DNA from: Polyangiaceae bacterium
GTDB lineage: Bacteria; Myxococcota_A; Polyangia; Polyangiales; Polyangiaceae
Assembly: GCA_022842465.1 (NCBI GenBank)
Contig: JALHPN010000043.1
Location: 1 to 46,718, forward strand
Direction: 5' to 3'
DNA length: 46,718 bases
Each line of letters begins with the position of its first letter. The stretch's first letter is position 1. Both the position numbers and the translations under genes were made by a program. Positions 15,281 to 23,690 of this stretch are shown here, piece by piece. The notes beneath the pieces were generated by a model. It searched no databases. It saw only the letters and a list, made by a program, of their open reading frames with translations, and was not told the DNA's origin.

Positions 15281-15559
15281 TCAGCCTGCGATGTAGCCGA
15301 CGAGGATCGACGCGCCGAGAAGGAGGAGGCAGACGACGATGCCGAGGAGCCACGGCGTGATCGAGCCGCTCGTCGCGACGGGCTCCGAGCGACGTCCGTC
15401 CGTCCGCGGTGGCGCCGCGGGAGGAGCGGGCGCCGGGAGCCGCATCCCGGCGTTCGGCTCCTCGACCGACGGATCCGCGTCGGTGAGCACCGCGTCCGCG
15501 AGGAGCGGGCTCATCGAGCCGATCTTCTGGGTCGGCGCGTGTCGGCCGTCGTTGCTCAC
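15281..15559 (-). CDS. Small tail-anchored membrane protein
   Basis: The 92-aa product starts at GTG 15559, chosen because AAGGAGAG lies 9 bases upstream; the frame is open to 15667 but upstream ATGs lack a ribosome site. The N-terminal 65 residues are Pro/Ala/Ser-rich and probably disordered and cytosolic. One hydrophobic helix of about 22 residues (Leu/Val/Ile-rich) sits at the extreme C-terminus, ending two residues before the stop. This is a tail-anchor layout. No domain is known. It converges with the lipoprotein at 14698 (11-base gap) and is divergent from the GGDEF gene. Confidence 0.6.
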   Translation of the reverse strand: MSNDGRHAPTQKIGSMSPLLADAVLTDADPSVEEPNAGMRLPAPAPPAAPPRTDGRRSEPVATSGSITPWLLGIVVCLLLLGASILVGYIAG

Positions 15560-15699
15560 TGCGGCGCTCTCCTTACCACGCCGCGCGCCGTCCGCCATCC
15601 CGCGCGCGGTCTCGCGCGGACCGTGGATCCTAGGCCCGGGAGGACTTATGCTGGCATCGTGGGTCATCTCGACCGGAGAGCGCAGAGGGAGCGGGCCCG

Positions 15700-16545
15700 G
15701 TGAAGCTTCCGACGGAGCTCTTCGCGGCCGTACTGGACGCCGCGCCGGATGCCGTCCTCGTCGTCGACGAGCGGTCGACGATCGTCTTCGCGAGCCAGGC
15801 TGTCGCCACCGTCTTCGGCCATGTGCCGAGCACCCTCGTCGGTCAGCCGATCGAGGTGCTCGTACCCGCCGCGAGCCGCGAGCGCCATCGCGGCTACCGT
15901 GACGCCCACGCGAGCGACACGTCGCCTCGACCCATGGGCGCCCGCCTCGACATCTTCGGTCAGCGCGCCGACGGAACGGAGGTCCCGCTCGACGTGAGCC
16001 TGAGCCCGATCCGGTCGTCCGCGGGCCGCTTCACGATCTGCATCGCGCGGGACGTGACGGAGCGACGCGCCCTCGAGCAGAAGCTGCGCCAGCTCAGCTA
16101 TCGGGACTCGCTGACCGGCCTCTACAGCCGCGCGTTCTTCGATACGGAGCTCGCCCGCCTCGACGGCTCGCGCCTCCTGCCGGTCACGTGCTTCGTCTTC
16201 GACGTCGACTACCTGAAGCAGGTGAACGACAGCGACGGTCACATGGCCGGCGACCAGCTCCTCTGCCGCGCGGCCGACGTGCTTCGACGCTGCTTCCGGA
16301 GCGAGGACATCATCGCGCGCGTGGGCGGCGACGAGTTCGCGACGCTCCTTCCGAAGGTGGGCGCGGAGGAGGCCGAGGCGCTCGGGCGTCGGCTCGGCGA
16401 GCTGCTCGCGCATGACGCCGCTGGGGTCAGCCTGAGCTACGGCTTCGCGATCGCCGAGCGGCCTCCGCTCGCCGATGCCGTCCGCGAGGCCGACCGTCGG
16501 ATGTACGAGCAGAAGCGCGCGTCGCGCCGCAGCACGCCGGCGTGA
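15700..16545 (+). CDS. PAS-GGDEF diguanylate cyclase
   Basis: The 281-aa cytosolic protein starts at GTG 15700 behind AGAGGGAG. A PAS sensor (residues 1-122: Asp-Ala-Val-Leu-Val-Val-Asp, then an Asp-Gly-Thr-Glu-Val-Pro-Leu segment) leads through a short helix to a GGDEF domain (133-278). The active site is an intact Gly-Gly-Asp-Glu-Phe at 209-213, and the Asp168-x-Asp170 Mg-binding pair is present, so synthesis of cyclic-di-GMP from GTP is expected. An Arg200-x-x-Asp203 product-inhibition site lies five residues before GGDEF. The PAS ligand is unknown. It has no partner response regulator nearby. Confidence 0.94.
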   Translation: MKLPTELFAAVLDAAPDAVLVVDERSTIVFASQAVATVFGHVPSTLVGQPIEVLVPAASRERHRGYRDAHASDTSPRPMGARLDIFGQRADGTEVPLDVSLSPIRSSAGRFTICIARDVTERRALEQKLRQLSYRDSLTGLYSRAFFDTELARLDGSRLLPVTCFVFDVDYLKQVNDSDGHMAGDQLLCRAADVLRRCFRSEDIIARVGGDEFATLLPKVGAEEAEALGRRLGELLAHDAAGVSLSYGFAIAERPPLADAVREADRRMYEQKRASRRSTPA

Positions 16546-16554
16546 ACCAGCACG

Positions 16555-16570
16555 TGGCACCATCGATGCA
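16555..16570 (+). promoter_or_regulatory. Sigma54-type promoter
   Basis: TGGCACC, four bases, ATGCA closely matches TGGCAYR-N4-TTGCW and keeps the GG-N10-GC spacing. It lies 10 bases after the GGDEF stop. Transcription would start near 16581, just before the GGAGG at 16583-16587 that serves the GTG at 16595. The position and the matching ribosome site make this the best promoter candidate of this class in the window. Confidence 0.55.
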
Positions 16571-16594
16571 CGCGAGCGCATCGGAGGTCTCCTC

Positions 16595-17071
16595 GTGGGC
16601 ATCGTGCGCGACCCTCGGATCATCGTGGCAGCGCTCGTCGCGACCTCGTGCGTGCCGTCCGGCGACGAGCGTTCGTGGACGGATGAGGCGCGCGTCGTCG
16701 TCGCGCCCGACACCACGCCACGAGCTGAGCCGCACCTGCGCGTGCGAAGCGTCGCGCATGCCGCGCCGGTCGCTCGCCGCCCCACGCCGACGCGTGCAGG
16801 TCGCGAGCGCGAGCCGGTCACCTCGACGTTCGTCGTTCCGTCGATCGCGCCCTTCGGTGGAGCCCGACCCGCGCTACCTCTCGTGGTCTCCCCGCCCGTC
16901 TCGATCCTGCCTGCTGCGCCGGCGACGATGGCTCCGCTCGTGATCCGCGGTACCCCCGCGGCGCCGCAGGGGTACAGCGGCTCGGCCGCGACGAACGTCG
17001 CACCGGCGGGCCCCGGGTCGACCTCGGGGAGCTCGCTGCCGAGCGCGCTCGGGAACACGCCCCGCCCGTGA
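16595..17071 (+). CDS. Small Pro/Ala-rich exported protein, function unknown
   Basis: The 158-aa frame begins at GTG 16595 with GGAGG seven bases upstream, which decides the start; the same frame is open from 16475, but that part overlaps the GGDEF gene. The N-terminus has a short hydrophobic run ending Ala-Thr-Ser-Cys, a weak lipobox. The rest is low-complexity, rich in Pro, Ala, Ser, Thr and Arg, ending in a Gly/Ser-rich tail. No domain is visible. Codon bias agrees with its neighbours. The sigma54-like promoter in front supports it as a real gene. Confidence 0.5.
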   Translation: MGIVRDPRIIVAALVATSCVPSGDERSWTDEARVVVAPDTTPRAEPHLRVRSVAHAAPVARRPTPTRAGREREPVTSTFVVPSIAPFGGARPALPLVVSPPVSILPAAPATMAPLVIRGTPAAPQGYSGSAATNVAPAGPGSTSGSSLPSALGNTPRP

Positions 17072-17190
17072 GCGCCGCGACCCCCGACGGCGACGGCCGC
17101 TGGATCGCCAGAGATCCCTCCTCGTCCCTCACGTGTCCCCTCGCGGCGCCCGAGGTCCCAGAATCGTGAGGAAAATCGAAGCGAGCGCTG

Positions 17191-17205
17191 TGGCATACAG
17201 TCTGC
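17191..17205 (+). promoter_or_regulatory. Weaker sigma54-like element before the MYXO-CTERM protease
   Basis: TGGCATA, four bases, CTGC keeps the GG-N10-GC spacing in the 17072-17209 gap. The predicted start (about 17217) falls just before the ATG at 17219, so the transcript would be nearly leaderless and the upstream GTG 17210 would not be used. The -12 half matches poorly. Confidence 0.25.
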
Positions 17206-17209
17206 GTCT

Positions 17210-18646
17210 GTGTCAGACATGCTCTCACCGGGCCGCGCCATCGTCGGTCTCCTCCTCCTCGCCCTCGGCGGGAGCCAGGCGTGCGCGGCGCCGGAGGACG
17301 ACGCCTCGTCGGGAGCGGCGGCGATCATCCACGGGAGCGATTCGACCTCGAAGCAGGACGCGGTCGTCCTCCTCTCGCGTTGGACGGGCGACGCACCGAC
17401 GAGCGTCTGCACCGGGACGCTCGTGGCGCCGAACCTCGTCCTCACGGCGCGCCACTGCGTGAGCAAGACGTTCGAGGCCAAGGGCAATTGTCTGCGCGGC
17501 AAGCCGGTCGACGGCAAGGGCATGCTGTTCGAGTCCGACTTCGCGGCGAAGGACGTCGGCATCTTCGTCGGGCGCGACGCGGCGGGCCGCCAAGGTGCGC
17601 GAGTCGACGCGGACGCCTGGGGCAAGGAGCTCGTCTACGAGGGCGAGTCGGTGTGTGACGACGACGTCGCCTTCATCCTCCTCGATCGCGGCGTGCGCGG
17701 AGAGGTCGCGCCCCTTCGCTTGGAGAGCGGGCCGGGGAAGGGCGAGAAGATCACGAGCGTCGGATGGGGCCTGACGGAGACGGGAGAGCTCGCCAGCCGT
17801 CGAAAGCAGCGCCCTGACATCCCGGTCGTCGCCGTCGGGGCGGACGCCTACCTCGGCAAGAAGGAGTTCCGGGTCGGGGAAGCGACGTGCGCGGGCGACA
17901 GCGGCGGGCCGGCGCTCTCGTCGAAGGGCGCCGTCGTCGGCGTCGTCTCCAGGGGCGGCAACGGAGACGACGAGGCCCGCTCCGCGGCGGCTCGGTGCGT
18001 CGGCAAGAAGGTCCTCAACATCTACGCGCAGCTCGCGGCGCACAAGCCGCTCGTCGACCGCGCCTTTCGGTTGGCGAACGCCAAGCCGCGACTCGAAGGG
18101 GACGGGACTGGCAGCGCTCCCGGGGCGACGTGCGCGAAGAACCACGACTGCAGCTCCGAGGCCTGCACGGCGAACACCTGCGCTCCGCGCTGCGTGACCG
18201 ACGCCGATTGCCTCCGCGGCGAGGCATGCACGCCAGAGGACACGAGCGACGGCGCGAGCGTGAGGGTCTGCGTCGCGGGCCCGAGGGCGGGCACCACACC
18301 GGCTCCGTCCGACGACGGCGGGACGAGAGCCCCGCCCGCGCCGGACGCCTCGACGCCGGATGCGGGGGGGCCCGGGCCAACGCCCGCGGCGCCCTCGAGC
18401 GGCTCCGACGACCAGGAGCCCACCGGCGCGCCCGCGACGGCGGACGAGGGCGCGAATCGCGACTCCGACGCGGACCTACCGTTCGAGGAGGCGAGCACGT
18501 CCTCGAAGCCGTCCGAGTCGGCACCCGGCGGCTGCAGCACGAGCCCGGGCGAACCGAGCGGTGCACACCTCGGCATGGCCCTCGCGGCGCTCGCGCTCCT
18601 CGGAACGGCGCGCCGCCGTCGTCGCTCGCCCGCGCCCCCGACGTAG
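17210..18646 (+). CDS. Trypsin-like serine protease with MYXO-CTERM sorting signal
   Basis: The 478-aa protein has a signal peptide (1-26), an activation-like Ile-Ile-His-Gly at 39-42, and an S1 domain with His82 (Thr-Ala-Arg-His-Cys), an Asp in Cys-Asp-Asp-Asp-Val-Ala-Phe near 155 and the Ser in Cys-Ala-Gly-Asp-Ser-Gly-Gly-Pro near 227. A Cys-rich stretch (about 305-355) and a long Pro/Ser/Asp linker follow. The last 35 residues are a MYXO-CTERM: Gly-Gly-Cys-Ser-Thr, a hydrophobic helix, then five arginines. This tail is processed by a myxosortase and anchors proteins on the cell surface or releases them. Start is GTG 17210 or ATG 17219. It is the strongest lineage marker in the window. Confidence 0.93.
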   Translation: MSDMLSPGRAIVGLLLLALGGSQACAAPEDDASSGAAAIIHGSDSTSKQDAVVLLSRWTGDAPTSVCTGTLVAPNLVLTARHCVSKTFEAKGNCLRGKPVDGKGMLFESDFAAKDVGIFVGRDAAGRQGARVDADAWGKELVYEGESVCDDDVAFILLDRGVRGEVAPLRLESGPGKGEKITSVGWGLTETGELASRRKQRPDIPVVAVGADAYLGKKEFRVGEATCAGDSGGPALSSKGAVVGVVSRGGNGDDEARSAAARCVGKKVLNIYAQLAAHKPLVDRAFRLANAKPRLEGDGTGSAPGATCAKNHDCSSEACTANTCAPRCVTDADCLRGEACTPEDTSDGASVRVCVAGPRAGTTPAPSDDGGTRAPPAPDASTPDAGGPGPTPAAPSSGSDDQEPTGAPATADEGANRDSDADLPFEEASTSSKPSESAPGGCSTSPGEPSGAHLGMALAALALLGTARRRRRSPAPPT

Positions 18647-18827
18647 AGGGGTCCGCGTGATCGCTTCGCGGATCGCGATCGCGCGATGCGCAGGGACGCT
18701 CGCGGCGCGCAGGTCTCTCGGCCGCATCACACCCGCTTGCGTTCCTGCGAACGCGGCGGACGCGGGGAGATCGTCGATGGAAGCCGAGCGCTGCGCCGGT
18801 GGCTCACGGCTTGCAATCCCACGTGTC

Positions 18828-19592
18828 ATGAAGCGCGCCTACTCCGCTGCCCGCATCGGCCTCCTCGCGGTCTCCGTCCTCACCGTCACGCTCGCCGCGA
18901 CTGCCTGCGCCGCGCCGATGGAGACGGAGGGGGAACAGTCTGGTGCGATGGCGACGAACGCCGCGACGACGGTCTCGCCGGCGTCGCGCTGCGCGCGCGC
19001 GTTGAAGCCCGCTCCGGAGCTTCCCGCCGCGCAGTGCGCGGACTTCACGCGCGACGAGGAGGCGACCCTGAAGGCCCTCTCGGGCTTCTGGAAGAAGGCG
19101 CCGAAGGCGGTGTGTATCTGGAGCGAGGAGTGGCTCGAGGAGCTGGGCGTGAGGACCCCTCTCGGAAACCACTACGACCGCGACGAGGACATCGTGTTCC
19201 TCGACCGAGACCGAAACGCGGCGACTCCGCGCGTGATCAGCGACTGGGCCCTCGCACACGAGCAAGGCCACGCCCTGCAGCTCGCGAACCTTCCACCCGC
19301 CATCGCGAGAGGAGCCGTGACGCAGGCGTACGAGCAGCAGGCGACCTGCCTCGCAGGCGTCTTCTTCGGCGCGCAGGCGCTCGCCGGCGACGCGAGCGCT
19401 CTCTGGGACTATCAGTTCCCCGACTCGGACGGGCACGGCACGACGGCGCAGAATCGAGCGGCGCTCCAGCGCGGTTTCGACCGCGCGAAGGCCGCCGCCG
19501 AGACGGCGTGTGGTGAGGATCGCGCGGCGGCGACGAGGTGGGCGTTCGACGTCGCCTGCCCTCTCTCCGCGTTCGGCGGAACGAGCCCCTGA
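18828..19592 (+). CDS. Putative neutral zinc metallopeptidase lipoprotein (YpfJ-like)
   Basis: The 254-aa product from ATG 18828 has a signal ending Ala-Thr-Ala-Cys (Cys27). Its core carries His-Glu-Gln-Gly-His at 144-148, then Glu169-Gln-Gln-Ala-Thr-Cys-Leu-Ala-Gly about 25 residues on, then an Asp-Gly-His-Gly-Thr-x-Ala-Gln-x-Arg segment. This triplet is the signature of the YpfJ / PF04228 zinc peptidase family, where Glu169 would be the third zinc ligand. No physiological substrate is known for that family. A longer frame exists from 18360, but it overlaps the protease. The Ser/Thr kinase follows at 19672. The 18647-18827 gap holds only GATCGCGATCGC-rich sequence. Confidence 0.78.
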   Translation: MKRAYSAARIGLLAVSVLTVTLAATACAAPMETEGEQSGAMATNAATTVSPASRCARALKPAPELPAAQCADFTRDEEATLKALSGFWKKAPKAVCIWSEEWLEELGVRTPLGNHYDRDEDIVFLDRDRNAATPRVISDWALAHEQGHALQLANLPPAIARGAVTQAYEQQATCLAGVFFGAQALAGDASALWDYQFPDSDGHGTTAQNRAALQRGFDRAKAAAETACGEDRAAATRWAFDVACPLSAFGGTSP

Positions 19593-19671
19593 ACCCGCCC
19601 GATCTGCGGGTCTTGCTGCTGAGCTCGCTGCGCGAGCGAATCAACGCGCGACCGCCTCCGTCCAACGGGCT

Positions 19672-20892
19672 GTGAGACGTCTGGGCAAGTACCACCTCGT
19701 GACGGAGCTCGCGCGGGGCGGAATGGGGATCGTGTGGCTCGCGGAGATCCGCGGCCCGCGCGGGTTCGCGAAGCGCTGCGTCGTGAAGGAGCTCCTCCCC
19801 GAGCTCGCGCGCGCCCCGCACCGGCGCGCGATGTTCCTCGACGAGGCGAGCCTCGCGTCGCGCCTCTCCCATCGCAACGTCGTCCAGACCCACGAGGTCG
19901 GCGACGAGGACGGACGCTGGTTCATGGCGCTCGAGCTCCTCGAGGGGCTCACGCTGCGGCGCCTCCAGGAGCTCGCGGAGCCGCGTGGCCTCCGGCCTGC
20001 GCTCGCCGTCCGGATCGCCTCCGAGGTGCTCCGCGGCCTCCACCATGCGCACGAGCTCGGCGACGAGCGGGGCGAGCCGCTCGGGATCGTGCACCGCGAC
20101 GTGACCCCCCAGAACGTCTTCGTCACGTTCGACGGTCAGGTGAAGCTCCTCGACTTCGGCGTCGCGAAGAGCCGAGCGCCCCGTGAAGAGACGCGCGACG
20201 GCTTCGCGAAGGGGTGCCTCGCGTACATGTCTCCGGACCACGTCGCGAAGGCGCCGATCGATCGGCGCGCGGACGTCTTCGCCGTGGGCGTCATCCTCCG
20301 CGAGCTCATCACCGGTGAGCGCCTCTGGGGCGACGCCGACGACCGCGCGATCGTCTGTCGCCTGATCACGGGCGAGGTTCCGATCTTCGAGCCGCGTCAC
20401 GTGGCGCGCGTCCCGTCCGCCCTCCGTCGTCTCTGCGAGATGGCGACGGCCGCGGAGCGCGCCGAGCGCTTCACGACGGCGCACCACATGGCCGAGGCCC
20501 TCGATGCGTGGCTCTCCGTCGAGGACCCGGACGGCTCCCTCGTGTCGGAGCTCGTGGCGCTCTTCGACGGGGAGCTCGCGCCGGCTCGCGACGAGGTCCG
20601 CGCGAGCCTCCGCGTGGCGCGTCCTCTTCCCCGGCCGCCCCCCGTGCCGGCGCGCGCGAGGACGACGGAGCTCGCGACGCGTGACCTCGTCCCGATTCCG
20701 CCACCGCCGCCGCTGCCGCATTCCGTCGCACGTCGGGGCGCGTTCACGCGACGCGAGACCTTCACGACGGCGATGGCCGTCATCGCGGGCATCGCCGCGA
20801 TCGTCTCCGTCGCCGCGAGTCGACTCGACGACGAGCCCGAGCGCGGCAGCCCCGACGTCGTCGCGACCTCCGATCCCGATCCGACGCCGTAG
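19672..20892 (+). CDS. Membrane-anchored Ser/Thr protein kinase
   Basis: The 406-aa Hanks-type kinase starts at GTG 19672, immediately before the first beta strand; the frame is open to 19510, but there is no start codon between the upstream stop and 19672. Motifs: glycine loop Arg-Gly-Gly-Met-Gly at 15-19, Lys39, His141-Arg142-Asp143 with Asn148, Asp161-Phe-Gly. The APE motif reads Ser-Pro-Asp (187-189), a conservative change. A Pro-rich linker (315-350) and one membrane helix (about 366-383) leave only a 23-residue extracytoplasmic tail, so there is no obvious sensor domain outside the cell. Targets are unknown. No cognate phosphatase is adjacent. Confidence 0.93.
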   Translation: MRRLGKYHLVTELARGGMGIVWLAEIRGPRGFAKRCVVKELLPELARAPHRRAMFLDEASLASRLSHRNVVQTHEVGDEDGRWFMALELLEGLTLRRLQELAEPRGLRPALAVRIASEVLRGLHHAHELGDERGEPLGIVHRDVTPQNVFVTFDGQVKLLDFGVAKSRAPREETRDGFAKGCLAYMSPDHVAKAPIDRRADVFAVGVILRELITGERLWGDADDRAIVCRLITGEVPIFEPRHVARVPSALRRLCEMATAAERAERFTTAHHMAEALDAWLSVEDPDGSLVSELVALFDGELAPARDEVRASLRVARPLPRPPPVPARARTTELATRDLVPIPPPPPLPHSVARRGAFTRRETFTTAMAVIAGIAAIVSVAASRLDDEPERGSPDVVATSDPDPTP

Positions 20893-20919
20893 GGCAGAGG
20901 TTCGACTATCGTCCGGGCC

Positions 20920-21381
20920 ATGACTCCCGCGAAGACTCGTGCCCCGATCGTCATCCTTCCGGGCGGCGGCCGCCCCTACGCGATGGGGCCGCTCGACGCC
21001 GTCTTCAAGGCGGACGGGGAGGAGACGCGCGGCCGGTACTCGATCTCGGAGTGGTGGCTCGAGCCCTACACGCGCGGCCCCGGCGTGCACGAGCACGAGG
21101 AGGACGACGTCTTCTTCGTGCTCGAGGGGACGATGAGCTTCTTCGTGGGCGGCGCGTGGATCGACGCGCCGAAGGGCTCGCTCGTGATCGCTCCCGGCGG
21201 AACGCCGCACGACTTCGAGAATCGGACCTCCGAGCGGGCGGGCGCGCTGAACATGGCCGTGCCCGGGGACTTCGAGCCACACATGGAGGGCATCGCGTCG
21301 TGGTTCCGCGCGCGCTCGGCCGAGGACTCGCGGACGGCGAACGCGCCCGCGAGCCGGCCTGGCCCGGGCGACCGCGGGTAG
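20920..21381 (+). CDS. Cupin-domain protein
   Basis: The 153-aa cytosolic protein has a single cupin barrel: motif 1 is Gly-x-His-Glu-His-Glu-Glu-Asp-Asp-Val-Phe-Phe-Val-Leu-Glu-Gly (about residues 55-70) and motif 2 is Pro-Gly-Gly-Thr-Pro-His-Asp-Phe-Glu-Asn (about 92-101). The His, His, Glu and His ligands are all present, so a bound metal is likely. Members include dioxygenases, isomerases and small-molecule sensors; the substrate cannot be told. The last 25 residues look disordered. It starts 27 bases after the kinase stop and may be cotranscribed. A strong hairpin follows the stop. Confidence 0.9.
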   Translation: MTPAKTRAPIVILPGGGRPYAMGPLDAVFKADGEETRGRYSISEWWLEPYTRGPGVHEHEEDDVFFVLEGTMSFFVGGAWIDAPKGSLVIAPGGTPHDFENRTSERAGALNMAVPGDFEPHMEGIASWFRARSAEDSRTANAPASRPGPGDRG

Positions 21382-21397
21382 GGCCGTCGCGTCCTCT

Positions 21398-21430
21398 TGC
21401 GCGCGCGCAGGCGTTCGACGCGCGCGCGCA
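21398..21430 (+). terminator. Strong GC hairpin after the cupin gene
   Basis: TGCGCGCGCGC and GCGCGCGCGCA form an 11-bp perfect stem with an 11-base loop, 17 bases past the cupin stop. An A-run (CGAAAAACAG) follows at 21441-21450, but there is no U-tract. It is likely a transcription-ending or RNA-stabilising structure. Confidence 0.45.
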
Positions 21431-21499
21431 TGCGGAGCCGCGAAAAACAGCCCGGCCGCGCGCCGTCGACGCTGGCCCGGCGCTTGAAGGGCGCTGGGC

Positions 21500-22249
21500 A
21501 TGCGTGACCTCGTCCCGACGGGTCGTTCCCCGCGTCACCTCTCCGTGCTGGTCGTGCTCGTGGTCGGCGGGGCGATCGCGGGATGCCTCGGGGCCGATGC
21601 GCCGACGAGCGCGGCAGGGCTCGGCGCCGATCCGTCGGACGACGCCGCGGACGGCGGGCTCGGGGCGTCCCCGTCGGGCGGGACGTCGTCGGGCGGGACG
21701 TCGTCGGGCGGGACGTCGTCGGGAGCACCGGGAGCCGACGCCGGGCCGGCGGCCCTCGACGCGAGCGCCGACGCAGCGCCTCCTCCGCCCCCACCAACAC
21801 CTCCTCCTCCGCCGACCCCTACGTGCAGCGCGGAGGCGTACGCCGCCGGCGTCTACAACTTCCGGTGCTCCGCCGCCGCGTCCACGATCACGCCCGGCGG
21901 TACCATCCCGGTCGCGGGCTACCGCCTCACGCGCTGGTGGGAGCAGGGCGGGTGCACGGAGGTCTATCGCATCGGCTCGGGGACCGTCTTCGAGCAGGAC
22001 GGCGCCCTCTTCCTGCGGTTCGTTCGCAGCCACAAGGCGCTGAGCGGCGACGCTGGCACGACCTACCGCGGCACCTATCTCCTCCAGCCCGGTGCGAACG
22101 GGACGATCCTGCGCACCGAGCGGTGCGACGCCGCGACGAAGGACGTGACCGAGACGGGGAGCTACGCGTTCACGCCCGGCGCCGGGACGGCCGACACGCT
22201 GACGTTCGTGTTCCCGAACCGCACCGAGGTCTGGGAGCGAACGCCCTGA
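21500..22249 (+). CDS. Lipoprotein with Ser-Gly-Gly-Thr repeats and Pro linker
   Basis: The 249-aa product has a signal ending Ile-Ala-Gly-Cys (Cys29). A long disordered linker (30-108) contains three exact Ser-Gly-Gly-Thr-Ser units and two poly-Pro runs, likely a spacer that crosses the periplasm or peptidoglycan. The folded domain (109-249) has four cysteines, a Trp-Trp pair and alternating beta strands (a lipocalin-like pattern is possible but unproven). It converges with a histidine kinase 28 bases downstream. Function unknown. Confidence 0.78.
   Translation: MRDLVPTGRSPRHLSVLVVLVVGGAIAGCLGADAPTSAAGLGADPSDDAADGGLGASPSGGTSSGGTSSGGTSSGAPGADAGPAALDASADAAPPPPPPTPPPPPTPTCSAEAYAAGVYNFRCSAAASTITPGGTIPVAGYRLTRWWEQGGCTEVYRIGSGTVFEQDGALFLRFVRSHKALSGDAGTTYRGTYLLQPGANGTILRTERCDAATKDVTETGSYAFTPGAGTADTLTFVFPNRTEVWERTP
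21673..21717 (+). repeat. Three perfect 15-bp tandem repeats inside the lipoprotein gene
   Basis: GTCGGGCGGGACGTC occurs three times head to tail with no mismatch, encoding the Ser-Gly-Gly-Thr-Ser units of the linker. The unit keeps the reading frame, so copy-number change would only alter linker length. Confidence 0.9.
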
Positions 22250-22285
22250 CGGCGACGCGCACGGAGACCGACCGCGCTCAGGGCG
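22242..22285. terminator. Possible shared stem-loop between converging genes
   Basis: CGCCCTGA (22242-22249) and TCAGGGCG (22278-22285) are perfect complements and include the stop codons of both converging genes. The 28-base loop is long, so the match may reflect similar C-terminal codons instead of a functional terminator. Confidence 0.2.
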
Positions 22286-23690
22286 CCTCGCGGACCGGGA
22301 TGGAGAGCGTGAAGATCACGCCGCGTCCGTCGCCGCGGCGCCACGTGACCTCACCGCCGTGCACGTCGGCGATGCGCTTCACGATGGGAAGGCCGAGCCC
22401 CGTACCGCTCGCGCGCGTGGTGAAGAACGGCGTGAAGAGCTTGGCGGCCACGTCGTCCGAGATGCCGTCGCCGTCGTCGCTCACGTCGAACGAGACCGCC
22501 CTCGCCGGGCGTCCCTCGGCGCGCGCGCGGACGAGGACCGGGCCGGTGCGCCCCGGAGCCTCGAGCGCGTTCAGGATGAGGTTCACGAGGGCCTGCCGGA
22601 GGAGCTGCTCGTCACCCGCCAGCACCGGCAGGTTCGCGTCGATCTGGACGGTGACGAGGTCGCCCCCGCCGAGGCCGGCGACGGCTGCCTCGACCGCGCC
22701 CTCCACGAGCGACGCCGCAGCCAGCTCGCGGACGAAAGGAGCGCGCGGGCGAGCGAAGTCGAGCAGCTCGCCGGCGACGCGCTTCAGCCGCTCGGCCTCC
22801 TCGTGCACGATGTCGAGCAGGGTCGTCGCCGACTCGGAGACTCGCTCCTTCCGGAGGGTCGCGACGGCGTTGAAGATGACCGTGACCGGGTTCCGGACCT
22901 CGTGCGCCACGACGGCGGAGAGCTCGCCGAGCGCCGCGAGTCGCTCGCGGACCACGAGCTCCTTCTGGGCGGCGCGGAGCTCGGCGGAGGCGCGCTCGAG
23001 CGCGCGCGCGTCGGCGACGAAGCGCGCCACGAGCGTGGAGCCCACCGCGACGACGACGGCGAACTGACCGAGGTCGAGCGCGTACGGCGTCGCGAGCTCG
23101 CCGGACGCGGCGAGCGCGTCGTTCACGCCGGCGACGAGCTGCACGACGACGCCGACGAGGTTCGCGAGCGCGCCGCGCTGACCGCGCCGCCAGGAGCGGT
23201 AGAGCCGCGCGGCGATCACGATCGTCACGACCATCAGGAACGCGTGCGTCGCCCTGCCGAGGGGCGTCGGCCGCGTCGTCGCGTACGACACGCCGAGCCA
23301 GCGCACCGTCCGCACGAAGACGTCCGACGTGCGGCAGACGCCGGGCACGAGCCAGGCGAGGCCGACCACGACGACCGCTCCGACGACGACGCGCTCCCCG
23401 CGCGTCAGCGCTCGGCCCTGCGTGGCGACGAAGTAGACGAACCACGAGCCCACCAGGAAGCTGGCCGACGCGCCTCCGAGCCGGCCGAAGAACGCGCGGG
23501 CGGGGAGGTCGACGTCGATCGTCGTCGCGAGCGCGCAGACCCCGTAGACCGACGCAGAGAGCGCTGCGATCCCGAACCACCGCAGCTCTCGCCATCCCGG
23601 GCCGCTCGAGATCGCGATCGTCGCCACGCCGACGAAGAGCGCGAGGACGGTCACGACGCAGGAGGCGACGGCGGGGATCGTCAGGAGCAC
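22278..23690 (-). CDS. Multi-pass membrane sensor histidine kinase
   Basis: The 470-aa product starts at GTG 23690. Residues 1-225 contain about seven hydrophobic helices, a 7TM-like sensor without a large loop, so the signal is probably in or near the membrane. A coiled coil (228-245) leads to the HisKA domain with His253 in Ala-His-Glu-Val-Arg-Asn-Pro, and a HATPase domain (about 355-465) with Asn-Leu-Ile-Leu-Asn-Ala, Asp-Asp-Gly-Asp-Gly-Ile and Gly-Thr-Gly-Leu-Gly-Leu. It is an orphan: no response regulator lies within 16 kb. It is divergent from another kinase (23868) across 178 bases. Confidence 0.93.
   Translation of the reverse strand: MLLTIPAVASCVVTVLALFVGVATIAISSGPGWRELRWFGIAALSASVYGVCALATTIDVDLPARAFFGRLGGASASFLVGSWFVYFVATQGRALTRGERVVVGAVVVVGLAWLVPGVCRTSDVFVRTVRWLGVSYATTRPTPLGRATHAFLMVVTIVIAARLYRSWRRGQRGALANLVGVVVQLVAGVNDALAASGELATPYALDLGQFAVVVAVGSTLVARFVADARALERASAELRAAQKELVVRERLAALGELSAVVAHEVRNPVTVIFNAVATLRKERVSESATTLLDIVHEEAERLKRVAGELLDFARPRAPFVRELAAASLVEGAVEAAVAGLGGGDLVTVQIDANLPVLAGDEQLLRQALVNLILNALEAPGRTGPVLVRARAEGRPARAVSFDVSDDGDGISDDVAAKLFTPFFTTRASGTGLGLPIVKRIADVHGGEVTWRRGDGRGVIFTLSIPVREAP

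Noticed and set aside
17068..17172. A 34-codon frame starting GTG at the end of the Pro-rich gene
   Set aside because: It has no ribosome site of its own, no domain and no composition signal; chance in GC-rich DNA.
18647..18827. GATCGCGATCGC-rich intergenic stretch before the zinc peptidase
   Set aside because: I looked for a small gene, RNA or attachment site and found none; short alternating GC/AT repeats are common here.
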